A DNA stretch of 64,000 nt from Streptomyces peucetius. Lineage in GTDB: Bacteria > Actinomycetota > Actinomycetes > Streptomycetales > Streptomycetaceae. Made by a program: the position numbers and the translations under genes. Of the stretch, positions 39,255 through 48,567 are shown piece by piece (the stretch's first letter is position 1; each line of letters opens with the position of its first letter). Location: assembly GCF_025854275.1 (NCBI RefSeq), contig NZ_CP107567.1, positions 5,084,001 through 5,148,000 on the forward strand, in the 5' to 3' direction. Under the pieces are notes generated by a model, which was not told the DNA's origin, did not search any database, and saw only the letters and a list, made by a program, of their open reading frames with translations.

Positions 39255-39762
39255 GGCATGGGCGGCGCGGTTCCAGCACTTCAGTCGGGAGGCGTGGCGC
39301 CTGGAGACGTTTCCGCAGTACCTCATGCCGCAGGAGGAAGAGGAGTTCGCGGCGCTCCGCTCCAGGGCCCGTATCGACCCGGACATGGTGGCGAACGAGT
39401 ACACCGATCGGCTACGCCGACAGGTTGCGGAGGGGCGCACACAGGGCCGCGTTCACGTCGTCACTCGCCCTCTGTCGGAATACCTGCGCTTCGAATTCCA
39501 CCACTACTACAAGGCCCATTCCTTGGCCGGCGAGCAGATCCGCATCCTCGATGTCACGGACAGGCGCAACCCGTTGGATGGCGTGCAGGACTTCTGGATA
39601 TTCGACCATTCCGAAGTGATTCTCATGAACTACCACCCGGACGGCAGGCAGATCGGCCGCGAAGTGTACGAGGGTGATACGGCGCCGTTCATCGAATACC
39701 AGAGGATCGCGGTATCCGAGTCGGTTCCCTTTGAGGAGTACGTGAAGGGCCTTGACCTTTGA
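39238..39762 (+). CDS. DUF6879 family protein
   Basis: A 174-residue soluble protein. GTG 39238 overlaps the upstream gene and has GAGG seven bases before it. The family pattern is clear: WAARFQHFSREAWRLETFPQYLMPQEEEEF near the N-terminus, VHVVTRPLSEYLRFEFHHYYK in the middle and DFWIFDHSEVILMNYHPDG later. DUF6879 proteins accompany DUF397 and XRE-type regulators throughout Streptomyces, sometimes as partners of BldB/WhiJ-like developmental modules; no biochemical function is established. Here the expected XRE/DUF397 genes are absent, so the cassette looks partial. Confidence 0.9.
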   Translation: MLLAGEAWAARFQHFSREAWRLETFPQYLMPQEEEEFAALRSRARIDPDMVANEYTDRLRRQVAEGRTQGRVHVVTRPLSEYLRFEFHHYYKAHSLAGEQIRILDVTDRRNPLDGVQDFWIFDHSEVILMNYHPDGRQIGREVYEGDTAPFIEYQRIAVSESVPFEEYVKGLDL

Positions 39763-39822
39763 GTCGGAGGCCCTAGGCAAACCACCCGCCAGCCGCGTCC
39801 CCAACCTCACAGGGCAATACAG

Positions 39823-40179
39823 CTAGTTCTCCTCGTGCTCGGCGCGGCCAGGGGCCGCCGCCTCACCTGCGCCCGCCCTCCGGGAGGCTTGCGCGAGGGT
39901 TTCGAGCGCGGTGAGGTGCGCGGCGAGCGCCTGCCTGCCGTTCAGGGTGAGCGCCACCCAAGTCCGGGGCCGCTTACCGAGATAACCCTTCCGCACACTC
40001 ACGTAGCCGGCTTTCTCCAGCGCCGCGACCGTCTTGCTCATCACGGAGTCCGTGACCCCGCAGTAGTCCCGCACCGCCCCGAACTCGGCCTCCGTGCAGC
40101 CGGAGAGGAACGCCGCCACGGTGAGCCGGGTCGGATGATGGATCTCTTTGTCCAGGCCGGGAACGTCCGCAGGGTTCAC
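39823..40179 (-). CDS. Winged-helix transcriptional regulator (HTH_34-like)
   Basis: A 118-residue regulator whose GTG start overlaps the stop of the upstream membrane protein gene (GTGA). The winged helix spans residues 10-85: HHPTRLTVAAFLSGCTEAEF, YCGVTDSVMSKTVAALEKAGYV, then the wing GYLGKRPRTWVALTLNGRQAL. This is the compact single-domain MarR/ArsR-like type usually paired with a small membrane protein. The C-terminus is Ala/Glu-rich. It probably controls its own operon through the direct repeats upstream. Confidence 0.92.
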   Translation of the reverse strand: MNPADVPGLDKEIHHPTRLTVAAFLSGCTEAEFGAVRDYCGVTDSVMSKTVAALEKAGYVSVRKGYLGKRPRTWVALTLNGRQALAAHLTALETLAQASRRAGAGEAAAPGRAEHEEN

Positions 40180-40643
40180 GACGACTCCAGAGCACGGGCA
40201 CGCCGACGGGCGGCCCCCACCCAGGCTCCGGCCCCGGCGACCACACCGAACCCGACGAACCAGCCGGCCGTTCCGTAGGGGATCGCCAGCAGGAGGCCCG
40301 CGACGAACGGTACGAGGGGTGCGCCCCAGGAACGCCATGACGCCCGCTGCTCGCGCCGGTCGAACCAGGGGGCGATCCCAGCGCTGCGCATCATGATCCA
40401 GGTCACCGCGAGGAAGCCGACGGAGCAGAGCATGGCTGCCGCGAGGAACCAGCCCTGCCACTGGGGCCACATGCGTGCCGCGCCGAAGCCGGTGAATCCC
40501 GCGGCGAGCAACAGCCCGTGCGTGGCGGGATACCAGCCGGGCACCGCCTGGGGGCGCCGGGCCGCGGTCTGCGCGGCACGCGCGCCGCGCAGTGCCGCCG
40601 CGGCGGACTCTGCGCTCGGCTGCATCGCTCCTGAGGTGTTCAT
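40176..40643 (-). CDS. Small membrane protein co-transcribed with a winged-helix regulator
   Basis: A 155-residue membrane protein with four hydrophobic helices (about 48-65, 70-92, 112-128, 130-148). Its N-terminus is Ala-rich and soluble (ESAAAALRGARAAQTAARRPQ). No known family motif stands out. GGAGA precedes the ATG at 40643. The pairing of such a protein with a downstream HTH_34 regulator, translationally coupled, is widespread in actinobacteria; the membrane protein may sense or transport the signal. Confidence 0.87.
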   Translation of the reverse strand: MNTSGAMQPSAESAAAALRGARAAQTAARRPQAVPGWYPATHGLLLAAGFTGFGAARMWPQWQGWFLAAAMLCSVGFLAVTWIMMRSAGIAPWFDRREQRASWRSWGAPLVPFVAGLLLAIPYGTAGWFVGFGVVAGAGAWVGAARRRARALESS

Positions 40644-40701
40644 CGGTTCTCCGGCTTCTGGTGTCGACGAGGGGGGGCTTACGCATTCCAGCCTGGCATG
40701 A

Positions 40702-40728
40702 ACTTTCCAGACTGGCAAGTACTTTCCA
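40702..40728. promoter_or_regulatory. Direct repeat ACTTTCCA-N11-ACTTTCCA, candidate operator
   Basis: Two identical octamers start at 40702 and 40721, 19 bases apart, about 60-85 bases upstream of the membrane protein start. On the coding strand they read TGGAAAGT. Direct repeats about two helical turns apart upstream of a coupled winged-helix regulator are good candidates for its binding site. Part of the set may be the promoter itself. Confidence 0.5.
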
Positions 40729-40749
40729 TCACGATGCCCGCAGGCATGT

Positions 40750-40782
40750 GAGAGCCCCTCCGGGGGGCCCGGAGGGGCTCTC
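40750..40782. terminator. Terminator hairpin
   Basis: A 12-bp perfect stem GAGAGCCCCTCC / GGAGGGGCTCTC with a nine-base loop, placed after the leftward L7/L12-like gene and before the divergent regulator cassette promoter. Confidence 0.85.
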
Positions 40783-40826
40783 GCAGTGGTGGCCGTAAGC
40801 GGCCGGTCACCTTCTCCGAGGCGACT

Positions 40827-41147
40827 TCACCGCCCCTGAGCCGACTTCACCTCCCGCGCCAGCTCGGTGGCGGCCGTCAGGCTCAGACCCGGGAGCTCCA
40901 GCCGCAAGGCCCGTATGGCCGCCACCTCATGGCTCACGGGGTCGATGCCTTCACGCTCGAGGATTCCCCGGGCCCAGCGCAGCCGCGGCTCGCCGGCCCG
41001 CTCCGCCAGGTCGTCCAGGATCCGCGCGGCGCGCCGCAGTCCGGGGAGCTCGTCAACGGCGGCATCCGACAAGGCCTGGTGCACCGCGTCACGAGCGTCG
41101 CCGAGGTCGCTGAGCGCGATCAGATGCACTTCCTTCTTGCTGAACAT
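40827..41147 (-). CDS. Small protein with ribosomal L7/L12 C-terminal-like domain
   Basis: A 106-residue soluble protein. The N-terminal half (MFSKKEVHLIALSDLGDARD...LPGLRRAARILDDLAERAG) is helical. The C-terminal half, HEVAAIRALRLELPGLSLTAATELAREV, follows the L7/L12 CTD-like pattern xAIKxLRexxpglgLkeAkdlV found in many stand-alone actinobacterial proteins of unknown function. AAGGAACGGGC precedes ATG 41147. It lacks the L7/L12 N-terminal dimerisation domain, so it is not the ribosomal protein itself. Confidence 0.82.
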   Translation of the reverse strand: MFSKKEVHLIALSDLGDARDAVHQALSDAAVDELPGLRRAARILDDLAERAGEPRLRWARGILEREGIDPVSHEVAAIRALRLELPGLSLTAATELAREVKSAQGR

Positions 41148-41515
41148 GCCCGTTCCTTCTTTCTCGTCGGCCCTCTGGACCAACCTCCCAACCGTCCGGA
41201 GAATCCCGGTGGTTGACGTCCGGTCACGCTACAGCCGGCCATTGCTCCCGGTGACCACCGCCCGAGAAGAGCCGTGCATCAGCGCCAACTTTGAGGCGCC
41301 CCGGACTGGGCCAATTCGCAAGAACCGGGGCACCTGCCCCGGGGTGGCGCCGAAGGCTCAAGAATTATCGTTACTTTGTTCACGCGAGCCTGTGGTGGAC
41401 TGGCTCAATACCCGGCCGCCGGATGCCTGACAGGGGCCATCACCATCGCCGCCGCCATCGCGATACGGATGGACTCGTGAATCCCGGAAATTCTCACACG
41501 AGGTGGAACAAGCGA
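41148..41515 (+). other. Intergenic region before the frameshifted ABC transporter
   Basis: 368 bases, locally AT-richer (AAGAATTATCGTTACTTTG near 41361). Three plus-strand frames are partly open. One ends in CGGLAQYPAAGCLTGAITIA and then AAIAIRMDS but has no start codon; another of 60 codons (GTG near 41251, VTTAREEPCISANF...) has two TTA codons and no clear ribosome-binding site. Given the frameshifts just downstream, a damaged small gene here cannot be excluded. Confidence 0.4.
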
Positions 41516-43290
41516 ATGCCAGTCGCCCGTAAGAAGCCTGCCCCGGGACTGCGGTTGGGCGCATATCTCGCCCGTGGAGACCGCCTGCAGCTGGGATTCG
41601 CCGCCCTGTTGGCACTGATATCGACGGCCGCGACACTGGCAGTACCACTGATGGTCAGAGACCTCGTGAGAGCCATTTCGGGAACCCGCGGACTGCTGTG
41701 GCCGGTCACCCTGATGGCCGCGGTCGCCATCGCCGGAGCACTGTCGGCGACCATGTCCGGCTATCTGCTCTCCCGTATCGGCGAACAGATGATCCTGAGA
41801 CTGCGTTCGCGCGTCATGGACCACACCATGCGGCTTTCCCTGCGCGAGGTCCGGACCCAAGGTCCGGGCAACCTTGTCGCACGTGTCACCTCCGACGCGA
41901 TGATGCTGCGCTCCGTGATCGACGTCGGGGCATCCAGCTTCCGCTGTCGGTCATCACCGTCCTGGCCACCCGGGTCGTCATGAGCCTGCTCGACTGGGTG
42001 CTCGTCCTGATCACCGTGGGGTCCTTCGCCCTTGCCGGCGCTGTCATCGGCCTGGTGATCGTCCGCGTACGGCGCAGCATCGTCGCCCAGCAGACAGCCC
42101 TCGGCGAACTGGCGCAGCGCTTCACCGCCACACTCGCCGCGCTGCCGACCATCAAGGCGTACCGTGCCGAGGAACACGCGACCGCGTTCCTGGCCCAAGA
42201 CGCCACCGAGCTGACGGAATCCACACTCTTCAGCGTCCGGCTGCAATCACTCATCGGCCCCCGTGATGGGCCTCGGCCAGCAGATCGCTCTCGTCAGCAT
42301 CATTCTCGGTGGCGGCGTCAGGATGGCCTCCGGCGATCTGTCCATGCCGGACTTCACGGCCTTCCTTCTCTACCTGCTCCAACTCGTCGCTCCCGTTGCG
42401 ATCGTCGCTTCCAGCATCAGCCAGTTGCAGGCGGGGCTCGCCGCCCGCACGCGCTTCGACGAGCTCCTGTCGCTTCCCCAGGAAGCCGACGACACGGCCC
42501 CCACCGGCCCCGTACCGGTCGAGGGCGCACCGGGTGTCGAATTCAGCGACATCGCCTTCGGCTACGACGACGAGCCGGTCCTTGGGAACCTGACCTTCTC
42601 GGCACCCCGCCGCGGGCTCACCGCGCTCGTCGGGCACTCGGGAGCGGGGAAGTCCACGGTGCTGACGCTCATCGAACGATTCGTGCACCCGGACAAGGGC
42701 ACGATCCGTGTCCTGGGGCATGACGTGATGGACTGGCCGCTGAACGAGCTCCGCCGGCGCGTGGCCTACGTCGACCAGTCTTTCACCCTGCTCGAAGGGA
42801 CGGTACGCGACAACCTCCTGCTGGGTTGCGAGGCGGCACCCGGCGACGACGTACTCCTCGACGCCCTCCACTCCGTGGCGCTGCGCGACGAGGTGCTGCG
42901 GCTCCCCGACGGGCTCGACACCGTCCTCGGACGTGCGACGGACCTCTCGGGCGGACAGCGCCAGCGCCTCGCCCTGGCACGCGTGCTGCTCACCGACGCC
43001 GACGTGTTCTGCTGGACGAACCCACCTCGCAGCTGGACAGCATCGACGAACAGCGTCTGCGCGACCTGGTCACGCGGCTTGCGCAGGACCGCTCCGTGGT
43101 CGTCGTGGCCCACCGACTGTCTACCGTGCAGCATGCCGATCACGTGCTGATCATGGAGTCCGGCCACGCCCTGGACGCCGGAACGCACCAGGAACTGCTC
43201 GCCCGTTGCCCGCAGTACCAGGACCTCGTCCGCAATCAGCAGTGGTCGGCGGACGAAGCGGGCGCCGCCCCACAAGGCGTGCCGGCGTAG
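41516..43290 (+). pseudogene. ABC transporter (permease-ATPase fusion), broken by three frameshifts
   Basis: Read across frames this is a complete type I exporter half-transporter of about 590 residues: membrane domain (VPLMVRDLVRAISG..., RIGEQMILRLRSRVMDHTM, GNLVARVTSDAMMLR), then ATPase with Walker A GHSGAGKST, signature LSGGQRQR, Walker B VFLLDEPTSQLDS and VAHRLSTVQHADHV. Single-base changes break it: a missing G in a G run near 41930, an extra C in the run at 42258-42262, and a missing C near 43009. All are in or beside homopolymers, so sequencing error is possible, as is decay. Without correction no functional protein is made. Confidence 0.85.
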
Positions 43291-43438
43291 GCGGGCACGG
43301 CGAGGGCCGTCACCGCCGGCCGGCGGGGGCCCACGGCGTTCCGAGCGCTCGCCTGTGGGGTGATCTGCCCCACAGGCTGTCACAGCGGCCGAGAGCGCGG
43401 CGTCTTGTGGGCGTACCCCTGGAAACGGAGGAGGCACC

Positions 43439-44637
43439 ATGGCTGAGCACGCTGAGGTGTTCGTGATCGGCGGCGGATACGCCGGTGTCCTGGCGGCGAA
43501 TCGCCTGACGCAGCGCGACGACGTGACCGTTACGCTGATCAACCCGCGCCCGGCGTTCGTCGAGCGGCTCCGCCTGCACCAGCTGGTGGGCGGGTCCGAC
43601 GACGCGGTCGTCGACTACCGGGAGATCCTGGCCGAGAACATCCGGCTGGTGGTCGACACCGTGACCGGGATCGACGCGGCCGGGCGCAGTGTGGCGTTGG
43701 CGTCGGGCGGCACGGTCGGCTACGACTATCTGATCTACGCCGTGGGCAGCGGCAGCGCCGACCCGCGGGTACCGGGGGCGGCGGAGTTCGCCCATCCGAT
43801 CGCCGGCCTGGAGGAGGCGGAGCGGCTGCGGCCGGTCGTCGACGCCGCGCCTGCGGGGGCTGCGGTGTCGGTGGCCAAGCAGGTCCGTCCGGCATTGAGA
43901 CCGCCGCCGAGCTGGCGGAGACCGGGCGTGAGGTGACGCTCGTCTGCGGCGGCGCGCTCGGCCCGTACCTGCACCCGCGGGGCCGCGCTCGGTCGCCAGG
44001 TGGCTGGCCAGGCTCGGCGTGACCGTGGTCGAAGGACCCGGCACGAAGGTGACGGCGGTGACGCGCGATGCCGTGCGGCTCGGTGACGGCCGCGAGTTGC
44101 GCAGCGACGTGACGATCTGGACCGCCGGGTTTCGGCGTGCCGGACCTGGCCGCGCGCAGCGGGCTGAGCACCGACGCCATGGGCCGCCTGCTCACGGACG
44201 AGACGTTGACGAGCGTGGACGACGTGCGCATCGTCGCCGCCGGGGGTTCGGCGGCGCAGTCGGGCCTGCCGTACCGGATGGGCTGCCGGTCCGCGGTCCA
44301 GCTCGGCCCGCAGGCCGCCGAGACCGTGCTCAGCCGGATCGCGGGTGTGCGGCCCGCGCCCGTCCACGTGGCGTTCGCCGGGCAGTGCATCAGCCTGGGG
44401 CGCCGCGCCGGGATCTTCCAGTTCGCCCGCAGGAACGACATCGCGATCAGCTTCTACCTCGGCGGCCGTCCGGGCGCGAAGCTCAAGGAGTTCGTGGTCA
44501 AGCACACCGTCAAGCAGCTGGCGGACGAGGCACGCAAGCCCGGTGCGCAGAACCGGTGGCTCAGGGACGGCAAGCGCCGGCAGCTGCTGCGGGACAGGCG
44601 CCCCGAGGCGCCCACCACCGCCGAACAGGCGGCCTAG
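43439..44637 (+). pseudogene. NAD(P)/FAD-dependent oxidoreductase (NDH-2/AIF type), broken by frameshifts
   Basis: The N-terminal FAD motif VFVIGGGYAGVLAANRL is intact and GGAGGAGG precedes the ATG, giving 166 codons before the frame is lost. The rest of the protein continues in other frames: GIETAAELAETGREVTLV, then RSVARWLARLGVTVVEGPG, then GVPDLAARSGLSTDAMGRLL to the end (GRRAGIFQFARRNDI...). Frame changes lie near 43880, 43985 (missing G) and 44131 (extra T). At the first, the second dinucleotide motif GxGxxG before GIETAAE is replaced by AKQ, so the damage there exceeds a simple homopolymer slip. The family reduces quinones or ferredoxin-like partners. Confidence 0.85.
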
Positions 44638-44660
44638 CCAGGTACTCGTGTCCCGCCCGG

Positions 44661-44688
44661 GAGGGCGGGCCCACGCGGGCCCGCCCTC
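44661..44688 (+). terminator. Terminator after the oxidoreductase gene
   Basis: A 12-bp perfect stem GAGGGCGGGCCC / GGGCCCGCCCTC with a four-base loop, 24 bases after the stop codon. Confidence 0.9.
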
Positions 44689-44928
44689 GAAGAGAGGCTC
44701 GTACGACGGGTGATCGCGGTCCTGTCCACGCCGTACGTGGTCCGGGCCGTGCGGGCGGCCACGGCCGGCAACCGCGCGGCAGCCTCCTCTTCAGAGCGGT
44801 GGGCGAGCCCGAGGGCCTGCCCGGCGCGGGCCCGGCCGGTGCGGGGTCGTGTCGGCGGGACGCCCACGGGTGTCGTACGCCCGTGGAAGGATGTGCGCAC
44901 GTCGGACGGAACGTGCGCGAGGGGCGTC

Positions 44929-47133
44929 ATGGCAGAAGGCGGTTCGGGTCGGGCCGGCTCGGTGATGCGGGCCGGCCGCGAGGCCAGGAGCCTGCTGGCG
45001 CGGGCCGCGGAGCTCCACGACGCCGCCCGGGCCGTGGTCGCCGATCACGGCCGTGCGACGGCCGAGGTGCGCGCGGCACTCGACCCCCTGCGGACCGAGC
45101 TGGTGGACCAGGAGCTCGGGTCCATCCCCGTGGCCAGGCTCAAGGACGTCACCGAGGGCCGGCTGCGGCTCGGCGCTCTCGAGGACGCCGGCTACGGAAC
45201 GGTCCGTCAGGTGCACGCCGCGGGACGTCACGAGCTGCGGCAGATACCCGGCGTCGGCCGGCAGACCGCTGACCAGGCGATCGCCGCCGCGCGGCAGATC
45301 GCGGACGCGGTCGCCGAGACCGTCTCCGTACGGATCGACGTGGACCACCCGGAGCCGCGCACCACCGCGCTCGTCATCGCCCTGCACCGGCTCGTCGAGG
45401 CAGGGCCGGAACTGCGGCGCGCCCTGGAGACGGCGGAGCAGCTGGAGAAGAAGCTCGCCGATCCGCTGACGGCGGCCGGGCCCGCGGCCGGCCGGGTGCG
45501 CATGCTGTTCACCGGCCGGAAGCGGCGCGAGCAGGCGCTGGCGGCCCTTGCGCGGCTGAACGAGGTCACCGCCGAGGCGGCGGACGCGGACGTGCCGCTG
45601 CTGCTCGGCCAGGCGTCCGTCGACCTGCTGCGGAGCCCGGCCTCCGACGTCGCGGCGTGGGTCGACTTCGAGCTGCGTTCCGCCGAGTACTACAGCCTGC
45701 TCGCGGAGGTCACCGGGAAGGGCCCCGATCCCGAGACCGCCGAAGGGCTCCTGCCGGCCGAGCTCGCCGAACGGGTCCGCGCCCAGCAGCTCGACGACAC
45801 CCACCGCCGGGTGTCGCTCCGCGGCTACCAGGCCTTCGGCGCCAGATTCGCGCTCGCGCAGCGCCGGGTGATCCTCGGTGACGAGATGGGCCTCGGCAAG
45901 ACGGTCCAGGCCATTGCCGCGCTCGCGCATCTCGCGGCGCGGGGGGACACCCATTTCATGGTGGTCTGCCCGGCGAGCGTACTCATCAACTGGACGCGTG
46001 AGGTCAGGTCGCGCAGCACGCTGAGACCGGTGCCCGTGCACGGCACCGACCGCCGGGACGCGTACGCCGACTGGTGCGACCGGGGCGGCATCGCGATCAC
46101 GACCTTCGACGCCCTGCACGGTCTGGCGGTCCCCGACGGCACACCACCGGGGATGCTGATCGTCGACGAGGCCCACTACGTGAAGAACCCGGAGGCGCGC
46201 CGCTCCCGGGCCGTGTCCCGCTGGGCCGAGCGGTGCGAGCGGGTCCTGTTCCTCACCGGTACGCCGATGGAGAACCGGGTCGAGGAGTTCCGCAGTCTCG
46301 TCCGCCACCTCCGGCCGGAGCTGCTGCCCACCATCCAGGGCAGCGACGCCGTCGCGGGCTCCCAGGCCTTCCGCCGCGCGGTCGCCCCCGCCTATCTGCG
46401 CCGCAACCAGCAGGACGTGCTGACGGAACTGCCGTCGTTGCTGCAGGTGGAGGAGTGGGAGGAGTTCAGCGCGTCCGACGCCGCGGCGTACCGGGAGGCG
46501 GTGCTGAGCGGCAACTTCATGGCCATGCGCAGGGCGGCGTACGCGCGCCCCGGGAAGTCGGCGAAGCTGGAGCGGCTGCGTGAACTGGTCGCGGAGGCGG
46601 CGGACAACGGGCTCAAGGCCGTGGTCTTCTCGTACTTCCGTGACGTCCTCGGAACCGTTCACGATGCCCTGGGCGGTGGCGTGTTCGGCCCGATCTCGGG
46701 GAGCGTCCCGGCGGCCCGCCGCCAGCAGCTCGTCGACGAGTTCACGGCCGAGCCCGGGCACGCGGTGCTGCTGGCCCAGATCGAGGCGGGCGGCGTCGGA
46801 CTCAACTTGCAGGCGGCGTCCGTGGTCATCATCTGCGAACCGCAGGTGAAACCGACGATGGAGCACCAGGCGGTCGCCCGCGCCCACCGGATGGGGCAGG
46901 TGCGCCCCGTGCAGGTGCACCGACTGCTCGCGACGGACAGCGTGGACCAGCGGATGCTCGACATCCTGGAGAACAAGTCGCGCCTGTTCGACGCCTACGC
47001 CCGGCGCAGCGACGTCGCCGAGGCCACGCCCGACGCGGTCGACATCTCGGTCGGTTCGCTGGCCCGCCGGATCGTCGAGGACGAGCAGCGGCGGCTCGCC
47101 GGCCGGCCCGAGGACGCGCCGTCCCCGGCCTGA
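44929..47133 (+). CDS. SNF2-family DEAD/DEAH-type helicase with helix-hairpin-helix N-terminus
   Basis: A 734-residue ATPase. The N-terminal third is helical and includes a helix-hairpin-helix DNA-binding segment (YGTVRQVHAAGRHELRQIPGVGRQTADQAI, about residues 85-115). The SNF2 core starts near 290: motif I LGDEMGLGKTVQAIAAL, Ia CPASVLINW, II IVDEAHYVKNP, III LTGTPMENR, V GGVGLNLQAASVV and VI QAVARAHRMGQVRPVQVHRL. Bacterial SNF2 proteins translocate on double-stranded DNA to remodel RNA polymerase or nucleoprotein complexes. GAGGGGC stands just before ATG 44929. It is monocistronic. Confidence 0.94.
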   Translation: MAEGGSGRAGSVMRAGREARSLLARAAELHDAARAVVADHGRATAEVRAALDPLRTELVDQELGSIPVARLKDVTEGRLRLGALEDAGYGTVRQVHAAGRHELRQIPGVGRQTADQAIAAARQIADAVAETVSVRIDVDHPEPRTTALVIALHRLVEAGPELRRALETAEQLEKKLADPLTAAGPAAGRVRMLFTGRKRREQALAALARLNEVTAEAADADVPLLLGQASVDLLRSPASDVAAWVDFELRSAEYYSLLAEVTGKGPDPETAEGLLPAELAERVRAQQLDDTHRRVSLRGYQAFGARFALAQRRVILGDEMGLGKTVQAIAALAHLAARGDTHFMVVCPASVLINWTREVRSRSTLRPVPVHGTDRRDAYADWCDRGGIAITTFDALHGLAVPDGTPPGMLIVDEAHYVKNPEARRSRAVSRWAERCERVLFLTGTPMENRVEEFRSLVRHLRPELLPTIQGSDAVAGSQAFRRAVAPAYLRRNQQDVLTELPSLLQVEEWEEFSASDAAAYREAVLSGNFMAMRRAAYARPGKSAKLERLRELVAEAADNGLKAVVFSYFRDVLGTVHDALGGGVFGPISGSVPAARRQQLVDEFTAEPGHAVLLAQIEAGGVGLNLQAASVVIICEPQVKPTMEHQAVARAHRMGQVRPVQVHRLLATDSVDQRMLDILENKSRLFDAYARRSDVAEATPDAVDISVGSLARRIVEDEQRRLAGRPEDAPSPA

Positions 47134-47268
47134 CCGGTGAGTGACCGGCACCGGGGCGTCAGGGTGCCCGGCGCCGCCGACGGCGGGTCAGGCGCACCGG
47201 CGGCGGAGCCTGCGGAGCGCCCCCGACGCCGACCGGTGCGGGAGGCCGGTGCCGGGGTGCGGTGGGCG

Positions 47269-48375
47269 TCACGGGGCGAGCCCCGTCTTGAGCCCGGCGC
47301 CGCACAGCGGCACCACGGCCGTCCGGTCGGTCCACGCGCCGACGGCGGCCCAGCAGGCGACGCCCGTCGATTCGACGAACAGGCCCCGTGCGGCGAGATC
47401 GCGCTGGGCGGCCCGGATCTCGTCCTCCGTGACGGTCAGGAACGTTCCGCCCCACTCCCGCACCGCGCGCAGGATCTGGCGGGCCCGCGGCGGTCTCGGG
47501 ATGGCGATCCCTTCGGCGAGGGTGGGCAGCCGCGAGGGGGCGGGCCGCGTCGGGGTGCCGCCGAGCAGTTCGCCGGCACCGGCACGGAACGCCGCCGCCA
47601 GCGGCGACACCGCCTCGGCCTGGACGGCGACCAGCGCCGGACGGGAGTCGATCAACCCGTGCGCGTGGAGTTCGGTCAGCGCCTGGGCCGCGCCCAGCAG
47701 CAGGGTGCCGTTGCCGACGGGGACGACGATCGCCTCCGGGAGCCGGCCGCCGAGGTCCTCCCACAGCTCGTACACGTACGTCTTCGTGCCGTGCAGGAAG
47801 TACGGGTTGTAGACGTGGCTCGCGTAGAAGACGCCGTCCTCGTCGGCGGCCGTGCGGGCGGCCGCGGCGGTGGCCTCCCGGTCGCCGGGGACGATTTCCA
47901 GCCGTGCGCCGTGTGCCCGGATCTGTTCGACCTTCTTGACGGAGGTGGCCTCGGGGACGTAGACGGTGCAGTCCAGTCCCGCCCGCGCGCAGTACGCGGC
48001 GACGGCGGTGCCCGCGTTCCCGCTGCTGTCGGCGACCACTTCGCGCGGTGCGAGACGTCGCGCGAGCTCCGCCAGCATGACGGCGCCGCGGTCCTTGAAC
48101 GACAGCGTGGGCGTCAGGAAGTCGAGCTTCGCCGAGACGTTCCCCGTGAGTTCCACGAGTGGGGTGCGCCCCTCCCCGAGCGAGGCGGCGGGCCCGGAGA
48201 GGGGCAGCGCCTCCTCGTAGCGCCACAGTGAATTCACCCGGCCCGGCAGGGCGGTGAGAGGGACCGGGGAGGCGTCGAAATCGAGGTCCCAGGGGCCGCG
48301 GCACTCCGGGCAGCACCAGGTCAGGGAGCTGGTCGGCGCGCGAGTGCCGCAGTCCGGGCAGTGATAGGTCGTCAT
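47269..48375 (-). CDS. Threonine synthase-like pyridoxal-phosphate enzyme
   Basis: A 368-residue fold-type II PLP enzyme. The N-terminal zinc ribbon (CPDC at residues 6-9, CPEC at 23-26) is followed by GEGRTPLVEL, the PLP lysine in LSFKDRGAVMLAELA, the phosphate loop SSGNAGTAVAAYCARAG and the glycine-rich VVPVGNGTLLLGAAQAL. It resembles zinc-ribbon threonine synthases but could act on other substrates (for example diaminopropionate-type or cysteate lyases). No threonine pathway genes are near. ATG 48375 lacks a ribosome-binding site; upstream GTG and ATG codons are in frame. Confidence 0.88.
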   Translation of the reverse strand: MTTYHCPDCGTRAPTSSLTWCCPECRGPWDLDFDASPVPLTALPGRVNSLWRYEEALPLSGPAASLGEGRTPLVELTGNVSAKLDFLTPTLSFKDRGAVMLAELARRLAPREVVADSSGNAGTAVAAYCARAGLDCTVYVPEATSVKKVEQIRAHGARLEIVPGDREATAAAARTAADEDGVFYASHVYNPYFLHGTKTYVYELWEDLGGRLPEAIVVPVGNGTLLLGAAQALTELHAHGLIDSRPALVAVQAEAVSPLAAAFRAGAGELLGGTPTRPAPSRLPTLAEGIAIPRPPRARQILRAVREWGGTFLTVTEDEIRAAQRDLAARGLFVESTGVACWAAVGAWTDRTAVVPLCGAGLKTGLAP

Positions 48376-48567
48376 GGCTGCGCAGCATGGCATCTGTGTG
48401 CCGTGCTTGTTACTTGGCGGTCGGACCTCTTGTGGGATTCCTATGGATCGGTCAATCTTTCGCTCGGCAGGTGGAACTCGGGACGCCGCGAACCCGTCGG
48501 CGCGCCTTGTCATGCTCCTGTCGGAATCCCCCACAGCAACGCACCACCAATGAGGAGGACCCCTCAC

